Made by a program: the position numbers and the translations under genes | Part shown: positions 34,931-43,714 of the stretch, in pieces | Layout: every line of letters starts with the position of its first letter | Numbering within the stretch: the first letter of the stretch is position 1 | Assembly: GCF_001514115.1 (NCBI RefSeq) | Contig: NZ_KQ948466.1 | Coordinates: 1-64,000 of the forward strand | From: Streptomyces olivochromogenes | Lineage (GTDB): Bacteria; Actinomycetota; Actinomycetes; Streptomycetales; Streptomycetaceae | DNA: 64,000 nucleotides | Direction: 5' to 3' | The notes under the pieces: model-generated | What the model was told of the DNA's origin: nothing | What the model saw: only the letters and a program-made list of their open reading frames with translations | Databases searched by the model: none

Positions 34931-36766
34931 TCAGCCCTCCCTCTCCACCCAGGTCTCCGAGATCGCCAGAGCCGCCGCCATGATGCTCAGCTGCGGGTTG
35001 ACCTGCGGGCAGCTGGGCAGGACCGAGCCGTCCGCGACGAGTACTCCGTGGGCGCCGCGCAGTCTGCCCTTGGGGTCGGCGGGGGCGCGCCGGGGATCGG
35101 CACCCGCGGCGGCCGTGCCGGTCGGGTGGAACGCCGAGAGGTGCAGGTTGCGGGCGGTCGTTCGGGTGAGCAGTTCGTCGAGTTCATCGAGCGAGCGGGC
35201 GCGCGGGGCGAACGGCAGGCCGGTGAGGATCTCCTCGGCGCCCGCCGCGAGGAGCAGGCGGCCCATGGCACGTACGGCCGTCATCAGCCTGTCGCCGTCA
35301 CGTGGGTCCAGGTCGTAGCGCACGAGGGTGCGGTCGCGGCCCTGGACCCGCCCGGAGGGGCGGTCGGCGATCATGGCGCCGAGGGTCGCGAGGTGGTCCG
35401 CTTCCTCCAGTTCACCGCGCAGTTCGCGGCCCAGGCCGGGGAGGACGAAACTGCCCATGCCGGGCGGGCTCGCGGTCGCCTCGATGAGGACACCGCGGTC
35501 GTGCAGTTCCTCGACTCCGGCGCTCTGGAGCACACCCTTCCAGGCGGTGACGGGCTCGGCGAAGCGCCCCGCGACGCTCGTGGCCGGGTGCACGCTGAGG
35601 TTGCGGCCCAGGCGCGGATGTCCGCCCAGGCCCGAGCGGCGCAGCAGCGGTGGTGTCTGCAGCGCTCCCGCGGCCGTCACGACGAGCGGGCAGAGGATCT
35701 CCAGTTCGCTGCCGTCGGGCCGCCGCGCCCGTACGCCGGCGGCGCGCGGCGCTCCCGGTCCGTCGTGGTCCAGCAGAATGCGGCGGACCCGTGCGCCCGT
35801 GACGATCCGGGCTCCTGCGGCGCAGGCGTCGGGCAGGACGGACAGCTGCACGCTCTGCTTGGCGCCGGTGGGGCAGCCCACCACGCACTGGCACGAGCCC
35901 TTGCAGCCGGGCGCGTTGCGGCGCAGCGGACCGGCCCGCCAGCCGAGCCGTTCGGCGCCGGCGAGTGCCAGCAGGCCGTTGTTCCCGAGCACGTCGAGTG
36001 GCTGGGTGGCCACGCGCAGGGTGCGCTCGATCTCGTCGAGCCGGGGCCCGAAGCTCTCGGCGAGGTGGAACCCGTACACACTGCTCCATCGGCCCAGCAC
36101 AGGCTCCGGAGTGCGGTAGCAGGTACCGGAGTTGACCACGGTGGTCCCGCCGACCGCGCGACCGACCGGCAGCAGGAGTGGTGGGTTGCCCACGGCCACC
36201 GTGGCACCGCCGTCCCGGTACAGCTCGGTGAAACGGTCGAGCGGCGCCCGGCGTCCGAAGGAAGCGGTCGAGTGGTGTGCGCCCTCCTCCAGCACGACGA
36301 CGCTCAGTCCGGCGCGCGCGAACGTCCGGGCGGCCACGGCACCGCCCGCGCCGGACCCGACGACCACCACGTCGGCGGTGGAACGGGTCGGCCACTCCTG
36401 CGCCGGAGTGCAGTCGAGCGGCGGGTCCTCGGGCGCCGTCACAGCGAGGGGCGCGGTCGGCATCCGCTCGGTGCCCGCCGCGAGCATCACGGGCACCTTG
36501 AGGAGGTCGAGCAGCGGGACGAGCCGGGGGCGTGCGGCCAGCGATCCGAGCAGGCTCTCGCGGGCGTCGGGGTCGAGTGCCGCCAGGCGTCGTCCGGTGC
36601 GCAGGACTGCGTACGTCTCCAGGGCCGCGACGGCGGTGTGCACCCCGGCCCGGGCGGGCCGGGGCAGCGCGGCGAGCACCGAGTCGAGCCGGTTCGGCAC
36701 GCGGGCGGGCCAGTCCTCGTCGCCGGTGTCGGCGAGCAGTGCGGCGACAAGTCCCTCGGCGGTCAC
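34931..36766 (-). CDS. GMC-family FAD oxidoreductase
   Basis: A 611-aa flavoprotein. About 115 residues of helical sequence precede the FAD-binding domain at TADVVVVGSGAGGAVAARTFARAG. The GMC landmarks follow: GRAVGGTTVVNSGTCYR, a Cys cluster CKGSCQCVVGCPTG, and the late HPTGTAAAGADP plus GSVLPSCPQVNPQLSIMAAA, which carry the active-site His/Asn region. The Cys cluster and long N-terminus match the cholesterol-oxidase-like/long-chain alcohol oxidase branch, so a sterol or fatty alcohol substrate is possible. GTG at 36766 overlaps the upstream gene (GTGA). Third gene of the gntR operon. Confidence 0.9.
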   Translation of the reverse strand: MTAEGLVAALLADTGDEDWPARVPNRLDSVLAALPRPARAGVHTAVAALETYAVLRTGRRLAALDPDARESLLGSLAARPRLVPLLDLLKVPVMLAAGTERMPTAPLAVTAPEDPPLDCTPAQEWPTRSTADVVVVGSGAGGAVAARTFARAGLSVVVLEEGAHHSTASFGRRAPLDRFTELYRDGGATVAVGNPPLLLPVGRAVGGTTVVNSGTCYRTPEPVLGRWSSVYGFHLAESFGPRLDEIERTLRVATQPLDVLGNNGLLALAGAERLGWRAGPLRRNAPGCKGSCQCVVGCPTGAKQSVQLSVLPDACAAGARIVTGARVRRILLDHDGPGAPRAAGVRARRPDGSELEILCPLVVTAAGALQTPPLLRRSGLGGHPRLGRNLSVHPATSVAGRFAEPVTAWKGVLQSAGVEELHDRGVLIEATASPPGMGSFVLPGLGRELRGELEEADHLATLGAMIADRPSGRVQGRDRTLVRYDLDPRDGDRLMTAVRAMGRLLLAAGAEEILTGLPFAPRARSLDELDELLTRTTARNLHLSAFHPTGTAAAGADPRRAPADPKGRLRGAHGVLVADGSVLPSCPQVNPQLSIMAAALAISETWVEREG

Positions 36767-38145
36767 CGGTCGCCCGCCTCGGCGTGCGCGGTGCCGTCCA
36801 GAACCCAGGAGGCCTCCGGGCGCCACCGGCCCCACCAGCGCTCCAGCACGATCCGGGCGTCGGCCGACTCGCTGTTGCGGCATACCGCGCGGGCGCCGTC
36901 CGGGTCGCGGTACTCCAGGGTGAGGGTCCGCTCGGCCGGCTGGTCGACCTCGACGTGGATCCGGCGCAACGCCGTCCGGCCGGTCACCGTCCACTGCGGC
37001 AGCCCGAATCCGGCCCGGAACCGTCCGACGCCCAGCCAGCCGACCGCCGACCGTTCGGCCCGCCGCGGCCAGGTCCGGCCACCGCGGCGCAGGCGCAGGA
37101 AGACCAGCGGAGGCAGCCGCCGCAGACCCGGCCGGGTGGACACGGCCGCGACGATCTCCAGGACGTCACCACCGCCCAGGTCCGCGTGCAGCCAGGTCCA
37201 CCGGTGCGCGTTGCCGTGCCCGTAGATGCGGGCCGAGGCGCCGGGTGCGCCGCTCAGGGTCAAGGAGTGTTCTCCGTACGAGAATTCGCCGTCGTACGTG
37301 GCCCGCGCGGCCGGGAGCATCTGGGCGGCGGGCAGGAGCGGCCGACGCCAGGACCAGCGTGGGAAGGTGAAGAGGGGTGGCCCTTGCGGGCGTTCGGTGA
37401 GCTCCCAGCGGAATTCGCCTGCGCCGCCCGCCAGTTGTCCGGGGGTGGCCGTGACCTTGTCTCCCGCGAACCCGTCTGCGGGCCGGGTCCAGGGGGCGGA
37501 TCCGAAGCGAGCGTGCCGGACCTCTCCGTCGCGGGGGAACGCCGCGACCCAGCCGTGGGCGAACGGATCGGAACCGTCGGCGGGCACGGTGAGTTCATGG
37601 TGCAGCCAGATGCCGGTGCCGGTCGTCGGATCGGTCAGCGTGGTGTACCAGACCTCGGTGCGGCCCGGTGTGCCGTCCCAGCGCGGCGGGAAGTGCTGGG
37701 CACGGTCCTCGCGGCGCGGGAAGCGGAAGCTGAGGAGGAACGGAACGAGACGGGTCGCCGCCGGGAACCGCAGCACCCCTTCACCGACCCGCGCGTCACC
37801 CTCGTACAGCGTGAACGGCAGGACGGTCATCGATGCGAGGGGGCGGCGCGCGGTGACGGATTTCCAGCCGTCCAGGACGAGGCGGCGGCCGTCTCCGGTG
37901 AACGCCAGCTGATAGCGGATGCGCCGCCGGGCGATCGGCGACACCTCCAGCTCACCTTCCGCGCCGGGGTCGTCGGCGAATCCGGCGATCCGCACCCGGC
38001 CGGTCAGGCGCGCTCGGGTCGTGCGATGCGGGCGCAGTACCTCGTCGGCCTCGGCGCGCAGGTCGAGGCGTACGCGGCGCTCCGTCGTCTCGGTGTCGAG
38101 CCGGACCGTGCCGAGCATCGTCTCCGTGAACACGGTGCCCCTCAT
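36763..38145 (-). CDS. protein of unknown function coupled to GMC oxidase
   Basis: A 460-aa soluble protein without signal peptide or membrane segments. The N-terminal 120 residues are beta-rich (RVRIAGFADDPGAEGELEVSPIARRRIRYQLAFTGDG), like domains linked to cholesterol-oxidase-type proteins. The remainder contains WLHHELTVP, GHGNAHRWTWLHADLGGGDVLEI and PQWTVTG-like strands that recall AttH/CrtC lipocalin-like proteins; this assignment is tentative. It overlaps both neighbours by 4 bp, so it is made in step with the GntR regulator and the GMC enzyme. It may bind the hydrophobic substrate or product of the GMC oxidoreductase. Confidence 0.7.
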   Translation of the reverse strand: MRGTVFTETMLGTVRLDTETTERRVRLDLRAEADEVLRPHRTTRARLTGRVRIAGFADDPGAEGELEVSPIARRRIRYQLAFTGDGRRLVLDGWKSVTARRPLASMTVLPFTLYEGDARVGEGVLRFPAATRLVPFLLSFRFPRREDRAQHFPPRWDGTPGRTEVWYTTLTDPTTGTGIWLHHELTVPADGSDPFAHGWVAAFPRDGEVRHARFGSAPWTRPADGFAGDKVTATPGQLAGGAGEFRWELTERPQGPPLFTFPRWSWRRPLLPAAQMLPAARATYDGEFSYGEHSLTLSGAPGASARIYGHGNAHRWTWLHADLGGGDVLEIVAAVSTRPGLRRLPPLVFLRLRRGGRTWPRRAERSAVGWLGVGRFRAGFGLPQWTVTGRTALRRIHVEVDQPAERTLTLEYRDPDGARAVCRNSESADARIVLERWWGRWRPEASWVLDGTAHAEAGDR

Positions 38146-38828
38146 GCGAGATCGTCCAGCATGATGCGTTCGGTGGCCCGCAGGTAGGCGTCGGCCGCCG
38201 CGTGCGCCTGGCAGGCGTCTCCGTCCGTCACCGCCTCCACCACCGGGGCCAGCCGTTCGCAGGCGGCCGCAGGGTCCGTGAAGGGGCCCTTGAGCAGGGA
38301 GCGGACGGGCAGATAGGCGTTGAAGAGCGTGTTGGTGAGCAGGACGTAGACACGGTTGCCGGTGGCCCGGGCCAGGGCACGGTGCACCTCGATGTCGGCG
38401 AGCTGTACCGCGTCGGGACCATCCGCCTCCCGCACGGCTTGCAACAGCGCGCGAAGTTCCGCGTGTTGCTTCCGAGTGGCTCGGGTCGCAGCCCGCTCGG
38501 CGATCAACGCGCCGACTCCGCGCCGCACTTCGAAGATCTCATGGACCCATTTCGCGTCGTGCCGCACGAGCATGGGCAGCAGATCGGCGCCGCCCAGACG
38601 TGCGTAGTCGCGCACCCGGGTGCCGACGCCGTGCCGGGTTTCGAGCAGGCCCGCCTGGACCAGCCGCCCGAAGGCGTGCTTCAGCGTGGTGCGGGTGATG
38701 CCGTAGCCGTCGGCGAGCTGGCGCTCGGGCGGCAGATAACTCCCGGCCGGGTGAAGGCCGTTGAGTATGTCCGTCCGCAGCCGGTCTTCCAGGACGTCCA
38801 CGATGGTCTCGCGGGGCAGTGCCTCCAC
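38142..38828 (-). CDS. GntR/FadR-family regulator of the GMC operon
   Basis: A 228-aa regulator with a GntR winged helix (residues about 10-70, LRTDILNGLHPAGSYLPPERQLADGYGITRTTLKHAFGRL) and a helical FCD-type ligand domain. It resembles FadR proteins, which sense acyl-CoA or small acids. GTG at 38828 is chosen because GAAGGGG lies upstream and the longer start at 38879 would sit inside a palindrome that is probably its own operator. First gene of the operon, overlapping the next gene by 4 bp (ATGA). Confidence 0.88.
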   Translation of the reverse strand: MEALPRETIVDVLEDRLRTDILNGLHPAGSYLPPERQLADGYGITRTTLKHAFGRLVQAGLLETRHGVGTRVRDYARLGGADLLPMLVRHDAKWVHEIFEVRRGVGALIAERAATRATRKQHAELRALLQAVREADGPDAVQLADIEVHRALARATGNRVYVLLTNTLFNAYLPVRSLLKGPFTDPAAACERLAPVVEAVTDGDACQAHAAADAYLRATERIMLDDLA

Positions 38829-38876
38829 GGTTCCCCTTCCGGCGAGTGGATGAGATGAGTGGTTGAGTGGCTGATC

Positions 38877-38889
38877 CACTGAACCAGTG
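38877..38889. promoter_or_regulatory. candidate GntR operator
   Basis: CACTG-AAC-CAGTG is a perfect 13-bp inverted repeat about 50 bp upstream of the regulator's GTG start. Three direct copies of GAGTGG lie between it and the gene (38844, 38857, 38865). Confidence 0.45.
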
Positions 38890-38918
38890 AAGGTGTTCCA
38901 TGGTCAACCCCTCGACGG

Positions 38919-38974
38919 GAAGCGGCCATTGACGGCCGCTTCAGCGGGCAGTCACCGCCGGCCCTGAGGCCGGC
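38919..38974. other. two strong hairpins in the gntR-GH87 divergent gap
   Basis: Hairpin 1: 9-bp arms 38919-38927 and 38934-38942 with a 6-base loop. Hairpin 2: 7-bp arms 38957-38963 and 38968-38974 with a CTGA tetraloop. No gene points into them, so they are not ordinary terminators; they could be leader structures or back-to-back insulators. Confidence 0.5.
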
Positions 38975-39021
38975 AACGAGGAGTTCGCCCGTCGGCAACC
39001 CATCGCTCATGACGTAGAATC

Positions 39022-39077
39022 GCGCAAGAATTTGCGCATCTTGCGTTCACTTGCGGTCTCGGAGCGCAAGCCCGCAA
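39022..39077. promoter_or_regulatory. cluster of six TTGCG/CGCAA half-sites
   Basis: CGCAA or TTGCG occurs at 39023, 39032, 39041, 39051, 39065 and 39073. The first two form GCGCAA-4 bases-TTGCGC (39022-39037), a perfect inverted repeat. Most spacings are 8-10 bp, about one helical turn. The cluster is about 300 bp upstream of the GH87 gene. The rest of the gap to 39369 holds an AT-rich stretch (39210-39285) that could be the promoter. Confidence 0.5.
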
Positions 39078-39369
39078 CCGCAGCCGAGTCACGGACCGGA
39101 CGGTGCGGGCCCGTAAAGCTGGCCCCGATGCCTGCGATTTGACCGCTGCAGCGGCTCGGAAGTGGCGCCCGCGCCGTCATCACTCCTGAGTGATGGGTGC
39201 TTCTGGTGAATATTGTGCCGTTCCGGCTGTAGACCCGCTGATGCTGCTCTGCAATATTTCGATGAAACAACGCAAAATATCGTCCTGCACCTTTCTGCAC
39301 CACTCCGCCAGGAATGAGCCGCCCTCGCCGCCCCACCGGCGCGCGAGCCTCCGCAGGAAGCGACCCCGC

Positions 39370-42300
39370 ATGACTCGACACAAGCAGAGATCCCCAAGGC
39401 GGCGCACAGCGACCGCCGCACTCGCCGCCGCCGTCATGGTTCTGGGCCTGCCCGCCGTCGGCGCACACGCGGCCGGCGGCCCCAACGCCGCTGCTGACGC
39501 CAGGACCACGGCGGGCAGCACCCGTGGCGCACACACCGCCGCCAACATCACCGACGGCGACACCGACACCTACTGGCAGGCCGGAAAGAAGTCGGCCCAG
39601 TGGGTGCAGACCGACCTCGGGCGGACCAAGCGCGTCCGCCAGGTCGTGCTGCGTCTGCCCGAGCACTGGCAGACCCGCAAGCAGACGCTGGCGCTCCAGG
39701 CAAGCGCCGACGGAAAGAGCTTCGCCACGCTCAAGTCGTCGGCGCAGTACGCCTTCAGCCCCGGCAACGACAACACGGTGAAGGTCTCCTTCCCCGCGAC
39801 CCTCGCCCGGTACGTACGGGCCGATTTCAGCGCCAACTCGATCGCCGGCACCGCCCAGCTCGCCGAGATGCAGGTCCTCACGACCGCCGCCTCGACCCCC
39901 AACCTCGCGCAGGGCAAACCCTTCAGCGAGAGCGGGCACGCCGACGTCTACGGCGCGGCCAACGCCGGTGACGGCAACCGCAACACCTACTGGGAGAGCA
40001 CGAACAACGCCTTCCCGCAGTGGCTCCAGGTCGACCTCGGCTCGTCGGTCCAGATCAACCAGGTGACACTGCGGCTGCCCAGCGGCTGGCCGAGCCGCAG
40101 CGAGACCCTCAAGATCCAGGGCTCGACGGACAACCAGAACTTCACCGACCTGACGGCCTCGAAGGCGTACACCTTCGACAGCTCCAACGACCAGTCGACG
40201 ACCATCGCGTTGGACACGACCACCACGCGGTACGTACGCGTGCTGATCACCGCCAACACCGGCTGGCCCGCGGGGCAGTTGTCCGAGCTGGAGGTCTACG
40301 GACCGGCGACCGGTGACACGCAGGCGCCCACCGCGCCGACCAACCTGAGCTACACCGAGCCGGCCACCGGGCAGATCAAGCTGAACTGGAGCGCGGCCAC
40401 CGACGACACGGCCGTGACCGGCTACGACGTCTACGCCAACGGGCAGTTGAGGGCGAGCGTCGCCGGGAACGTCCTGACGTACACGGACACGCAGCCAGCC
40501 TCCACCGACATCACGTACTTCGTGCGGGCCAAGGACGCGGCGGGCAACGTCTCCGCCAACAGCAACAGCGTCACCCGCGCGGGATCGGGCGGCGACACCC
40601 AGGCGCCCACCGCGCCGGGCAACCTCGCCTACACGCAGTCCGGCAACGACGTGAAGCTCACCTGGCAGGCGTCGAGCGACAACGTCCAGGTCACCGGCTA
40701 CGACGTCTACGCGGGCGGGCAGGTCGTCGGTTCCGTGGCGGGCAACGTCCTGACCTACACCGACACCCCGTCGCCGTCAGCCACGGTCACCTACACCGTG
40801 AAGGCGAAGGACGCCGCCGGGAACGTGTCGGTGGCGAGCAACAGCGTCACGCGGGCCGGCAACGGTGCGGGCTCCGACCTCGCCCAGGGCAAGCCCATCG
40901 AGGCCTCCTCGTACACCTTCACCTATGTCGCCGCGAACGCCAACGACGGCCAGATCGCGACCTATTGGGAGAGCGGGGGCGGCGCCTACCCGGCCACCCT
41001 CACCACCAAGCTGGGTGCCAACGCCGACCTGAGCCAGGTCGTCGTCAAGCTCAACCCGGACGCCGCCTGGTCCACTCGTACCCAGAACATCCAGGTGCTC
41101 GGCCGCGACCAGGACGCGACCGCGTTCACGAGTCTCGCCGCGGCGAAGGACTACACGTTCAACCCGTCCAGCGGCAACACGGTGACCATCCCGGTCTCCG
41201 GCGCCGCGGCCGACATCCAGCTCAAGTTCGCCTCCAACACCGGCGCCCCCGGCGCGCAGGTCGCCGAGCTCCAGGTGATCGGCACTCCGGCCGCCAACCC
41301 GGACCTCAAGGTCACCGGCATCACCAACTCGCCCGCGGCACCGGTCGAGTCGGATGCCATCAGCCTGACGGCGACCGTCACCAACAGCGGCAGCAAGGCG
41401 GCCAAGGCCACCGACCTGAACTTCACGCTCGGCGGCACGAAGGTGGCCACGGCCGACGTCCCGGCTCTCGCGGCCGGCCAGTCGACGACGGTCACCGCGA
41501 GCATCGGCACCCGGGACGCGGGCAGTTACCCGGTCGGCGCCGAGGTGGACCCGACGAACAAGGTCATCGAGCAGAACGAGGCGAACAACGTCTTCACCCG
41601 CTCCGACGCCCTCGTCGTCAAGCCGGTCTCCAGCTCCGACCTGGTCGCGGCACCGGTCGCCTGGTCCCCGTCCAGCGCCTCCGCGGGTGACAACGTCTCG
41701 TTCACCGTGGCGATCAAGAACCAGGGCTCGGTGGCCTCGGCCTCCGGCGCCCACGGCGTCACGCTGACGGTCAAGGACGCGAACGGCGCCACCGTCAAGA
41801 CACTCACCGGCACCTACAACGGCACCATCGCAGCCGGCCAGACGACCGCACCGGTCGCCCTCGGCTCGTGGACGGCGGCCAACGGCAAGTTCAGCGTCAC
41901 CACGGTCATCGCCGACGACGCCAACGAACTGCCGGTCAAGCGGACCAACAACACCACCACGCAGAACCTGTTCGTCGGCCGCGGCGCGGACATGCCGTAC
42001 GACATGTACGAGGCCGAGGACGGCACCGTCGGCGGCGGCGCCAAGGTCGTCGGCCCGAACCGCACGATCGGCGACATCGCGGGCGAGGCGAGCGGCCGCA
42101 AGGCGGTGACCCTCACCGGGACCGGCCAGTACGTCGAGTGGACCACCCGGGCGGCCACCAACACCCTGGTGACCCGCTTCGAGATCCCGGACGGCACCGA
42201 CACGACGCTCAATGTCTACGTGGACGGCCAGTTCCTCAAGCCGATCGACCTCACGTCGAAGTACGCCTGGCTCTACGGCAACGAGACCTCTCCGGGCAAC

Positions 42301-43641
42301 TCGCCCGGCTCCGGTGCCCCGCGCCACATCTACGACGAGGCGAACCTGCAGCTCGGCAAGACCGTTCCGGCCGGCTCCAAGATCCGGCTCCAGAAGGACG
42401 CGGCCAACACCTCCACCTACGCCATCGACTTCATCAACACCGAGCAGGCGACGGCGGTCCCGAACCCGGACCCGGCCGCCTACACGGTCCCGGCCGGCTT
42501 CTCCCACCAGGACGTCCAGAACGCGCTCGACAAGGTCCGCATGGACACCACGGGCAAGCTCGTCGGCGTCTACCTGCCCGCCGGCGACTACGAGACCTCC
42601 AGCAAGTTCCAGGTCTACGGCAAGGCGGTCAAGGTTCTCGGAGCCGGGCCGTGGTTCACCCGCTTCCACGCACCCGCCTCGCAGGAGAACACCGACGTCG
42701 GCTTCCGGGCCGAGGCCACCGCCAACGGCTCGTCGTTCACCGGCTTCGCCTACTTCGGCAACTACACGTCCCGCATCGACGGTCCGGGCAAGGTGTTCGA
42801 CTTCTCCAACGTCTCCAACATCACCATCGACGACATCTGGGTCGAGCACATGGTGTGCATGTACTGGGGCGCCAACACCGACAACATGACCATCAAGAAC
42901 TCCCGCATCCGCGACACGTTCGCCGACGGCATCAACATGACGAACGGTTCCACGGACAACCACGTGGTCAACAACGACGCCCGGGCCACGGGGGATGACA
43001 GCTTCGCGCTCTTCTCGGCGATCGACGCGGGCGGCGCCGACGAGAAGAACAACCTCTACGAGAACCTGACGTCGACACTCACCTGGCGCGCGGCCGGTAT
43101 CGCCGTCTACGGCGGCTACAACAACACCTTCCGCAACATCCGGGTCGCCGACACCCTGGTCTACTCCGGCATCACGATCTCCTCGCTGGACTTCGGCTAC
43201 CCGATGAACGGCTTCGGGACCGATCCGACGACGATCGAGAACGTCTCCCTGGACAGAACCGGCGGCCACTTCTGGGGCTCGCAGGTCTTCCCGGCCATCT
43301 GGGCGTTCTCGGCCTCCAAGGTCTTCCAGGGCATCCGGGTCAACGACGTCGACATCGACGACTCCACCTACGGAGGCGTGATGTTCCAGACCAACTACGT
43401 CGGCGGCCAGCCGCAGTTCCCGGTGAAGGACACGATCTTCACCGACATCTCCATCACCAACTCCAAGAAGAGCGGGGACGCGTTCGACGCGAAGTCCGGG
43501 TGGGGCATCTGGGCCAATGAGCTGCCCGAACCCGGTCAGGGACCGGCCGTCGGTTCGGCCACCTTCGTCAACCTGCGGATGAGCGGCAACGCCCAGGACA
43601 TCCGCAACACCACATCCACCTTCACGATCAACGTCCAGTAA
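39370..43641 (+). CDS. secreted multimodular GH87 alpha-1,3-glucanase
   Basis: A 1423-aa exported enzyme. Signal peptide about 1-35. Then discoidin (45-170), discoidin (178-315), two fibronectin type III domains (316-405, 409-498), discoidin (503-640), two CARDB domains (643-750, 755-865), a CBM35/6-like domain (875-1020) and a C-terminal beta-helix catalytic domain (1031-1423). The catalytic region has FADGIN (Asp1186) and GDDSF (Asp1209, Asp1210); the 23/24-residue spacing equals that of the three essential Asp residues I recall for bacterial GH87 alpha-1,3-glucanases. It would cut fungal-wall alpha-1,3-glucan, or mutan. AGGAAG precedes the ATG. A terminator follows. Confidence 0.88.
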   Translation: MTRHKQRSPRRRTATAALAAAVMVLGLPAVGAHAAGGPNAAADARTTAGSTRGAHTAANITDGDTDTYWQAGKKSAQWVQTDLGRTKRVRQVVLRLPEHWQTRKQTLALQASADGKSFATLKSSAQYAFSPGNDNTVKVSFPATLARYVRADFSANSIAGTAQLAEMQVLTTAASTPNLAQGKPFSESGHADVYGAANAGDGNRNTYWESTNNAFPQWLQVDLGSSVQINQVTLRLPSGWPSRSETLKIQGSTDNQNFTDLTASKAYTFDSSNDQSTTIALDTTTTRYVRVLITANTGWPAGQLSELEVYGPATGDTQAPTAPTNLSYTEPATGQIKLNWSAATDDTAVTGYDVYANGQLRASVAGNVLTYTDTQPASTDITYFVRAKDAAGNVSANSNSVTRAGSGGDTQAPTAPGNLAYTQSGNDVKLTWQASSDNVQVTGYDVYAGGQVVGSVAGNVLTYTDTPSPSATVTYTVKAKDAAGNVSVASNSVTRAGNGAGSDLAQGKPIEASSYTFTYVAANANDGQIATYWESGGGAYPATLTTKLGANADLSQVVVKLNPDAAWSTRTQNIQVLGRDQDATAFTSLAAAKDYTFNPSSGNTVTIPVSGAAADIQLKFASNTGAPGAQVAELQVIGTPAANPDLKVTGITNSPAAPVESDAISLTATVTNSGSKAAKATDLNFTLGGTKVATADVPALAAGQSTTVTASIGTRDAGSYPVGAEVDPTNKVIEQNEANNVFTRSDALVVKPVSSSDLVAAPVAWSPSSASAGDNVSFTVAIKNQGSVASASGAHGVTLTVKDANGATVKTLTGTYNGTIAAGQTTAPVALGSWTAANGKFSVTTVIADDANELPVKRTNNTTTQNLFVGRGADMPYDMYEAEDGTVGGGAKVVGPNRTIGDIAGEASGRKAVTLTGTGQYVEWTTRAATNTLVTRFEIPDGTDTTLNVYVDGQFLKPIDLTSKYAWLYGNETSPGNSPGSGAPRHIYDEANLQLGKTVPAGSKIRLQKDAANTSTYAIDFINTEQATAVPNPDPAAYTVPAGFSHQDVQNALDKVRMDTTGKLVGVYLPAGDYETSSKFQVYGKAVKVLGAGPWFTRFHAPASQENTDVGFRAEATANGSSFTGFAYFGNYTSRIDGPGKVFDFSNVSNITIDDIWVEHMVCMYWGANTDNMTIKNSRIRDTFADGINMTNGSTDNHVVNNDARATGDDSFALFSAIDAGGADEKNNLYENLTSTLTWRAAGIAVYGGYNNTFRNIRVADTLVYSGITISSLDFGYPMNGFGTDPTTIENVSLDRTGGHFWGSQVFPAIWAFSASKVFQGIRVNDVDIDDSTYGGVMFQTNYVGGQPQFPVKDTIFTDISITNSKKSGDAFDAKSGWGIWANELPEPGQGPAVGSATFVNLRMSGNAQDIRNTTSTFTINVQ

Positions 43642-43660
43642 CTCCGACCATCACCCCATG

Positions 43661-43698
43661 AAGCGGGGCCGCCCCACCTGACAGGGGCGGCCCCGTTT
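43661..43698. terminator. bidirectional terminator between GH87 and GH64
   Basis: A 12-bp perfect stem (43664-43675 with 43684-43695), extended by a G-T and two A-T pairs, with an 8-base loop. It lies between convergent GH87 (ends 43641) and GH64 (ends 43715), and short T/A runs flank the stem on both sides. Confidence 0.85.
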
Positions 43699-43714
43699 CG
43701 CTGTGCGTCCGTGC

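Noticed and set aside
39190..39369. 60-residue N-terminal extension of GH87
   Set aside because: The signal peptide begins after MTRHKQRSPRRR at 39370, which has AGGAAG upstream; the extension would hide the signal.
39007..39939. Leftward open frame through the GH87 leader and start
   Set aside because: Covers an operator-rich, AT-biased stretch and the GH87 signal peptide region; no domain, poor codon pattern.
40777..43269. 830-residue open frame antisense to GH87
   Set aside because: Shadow of the GH87 coding strand; composition is Gly/Val/Arg/Asp-rich with no domain.
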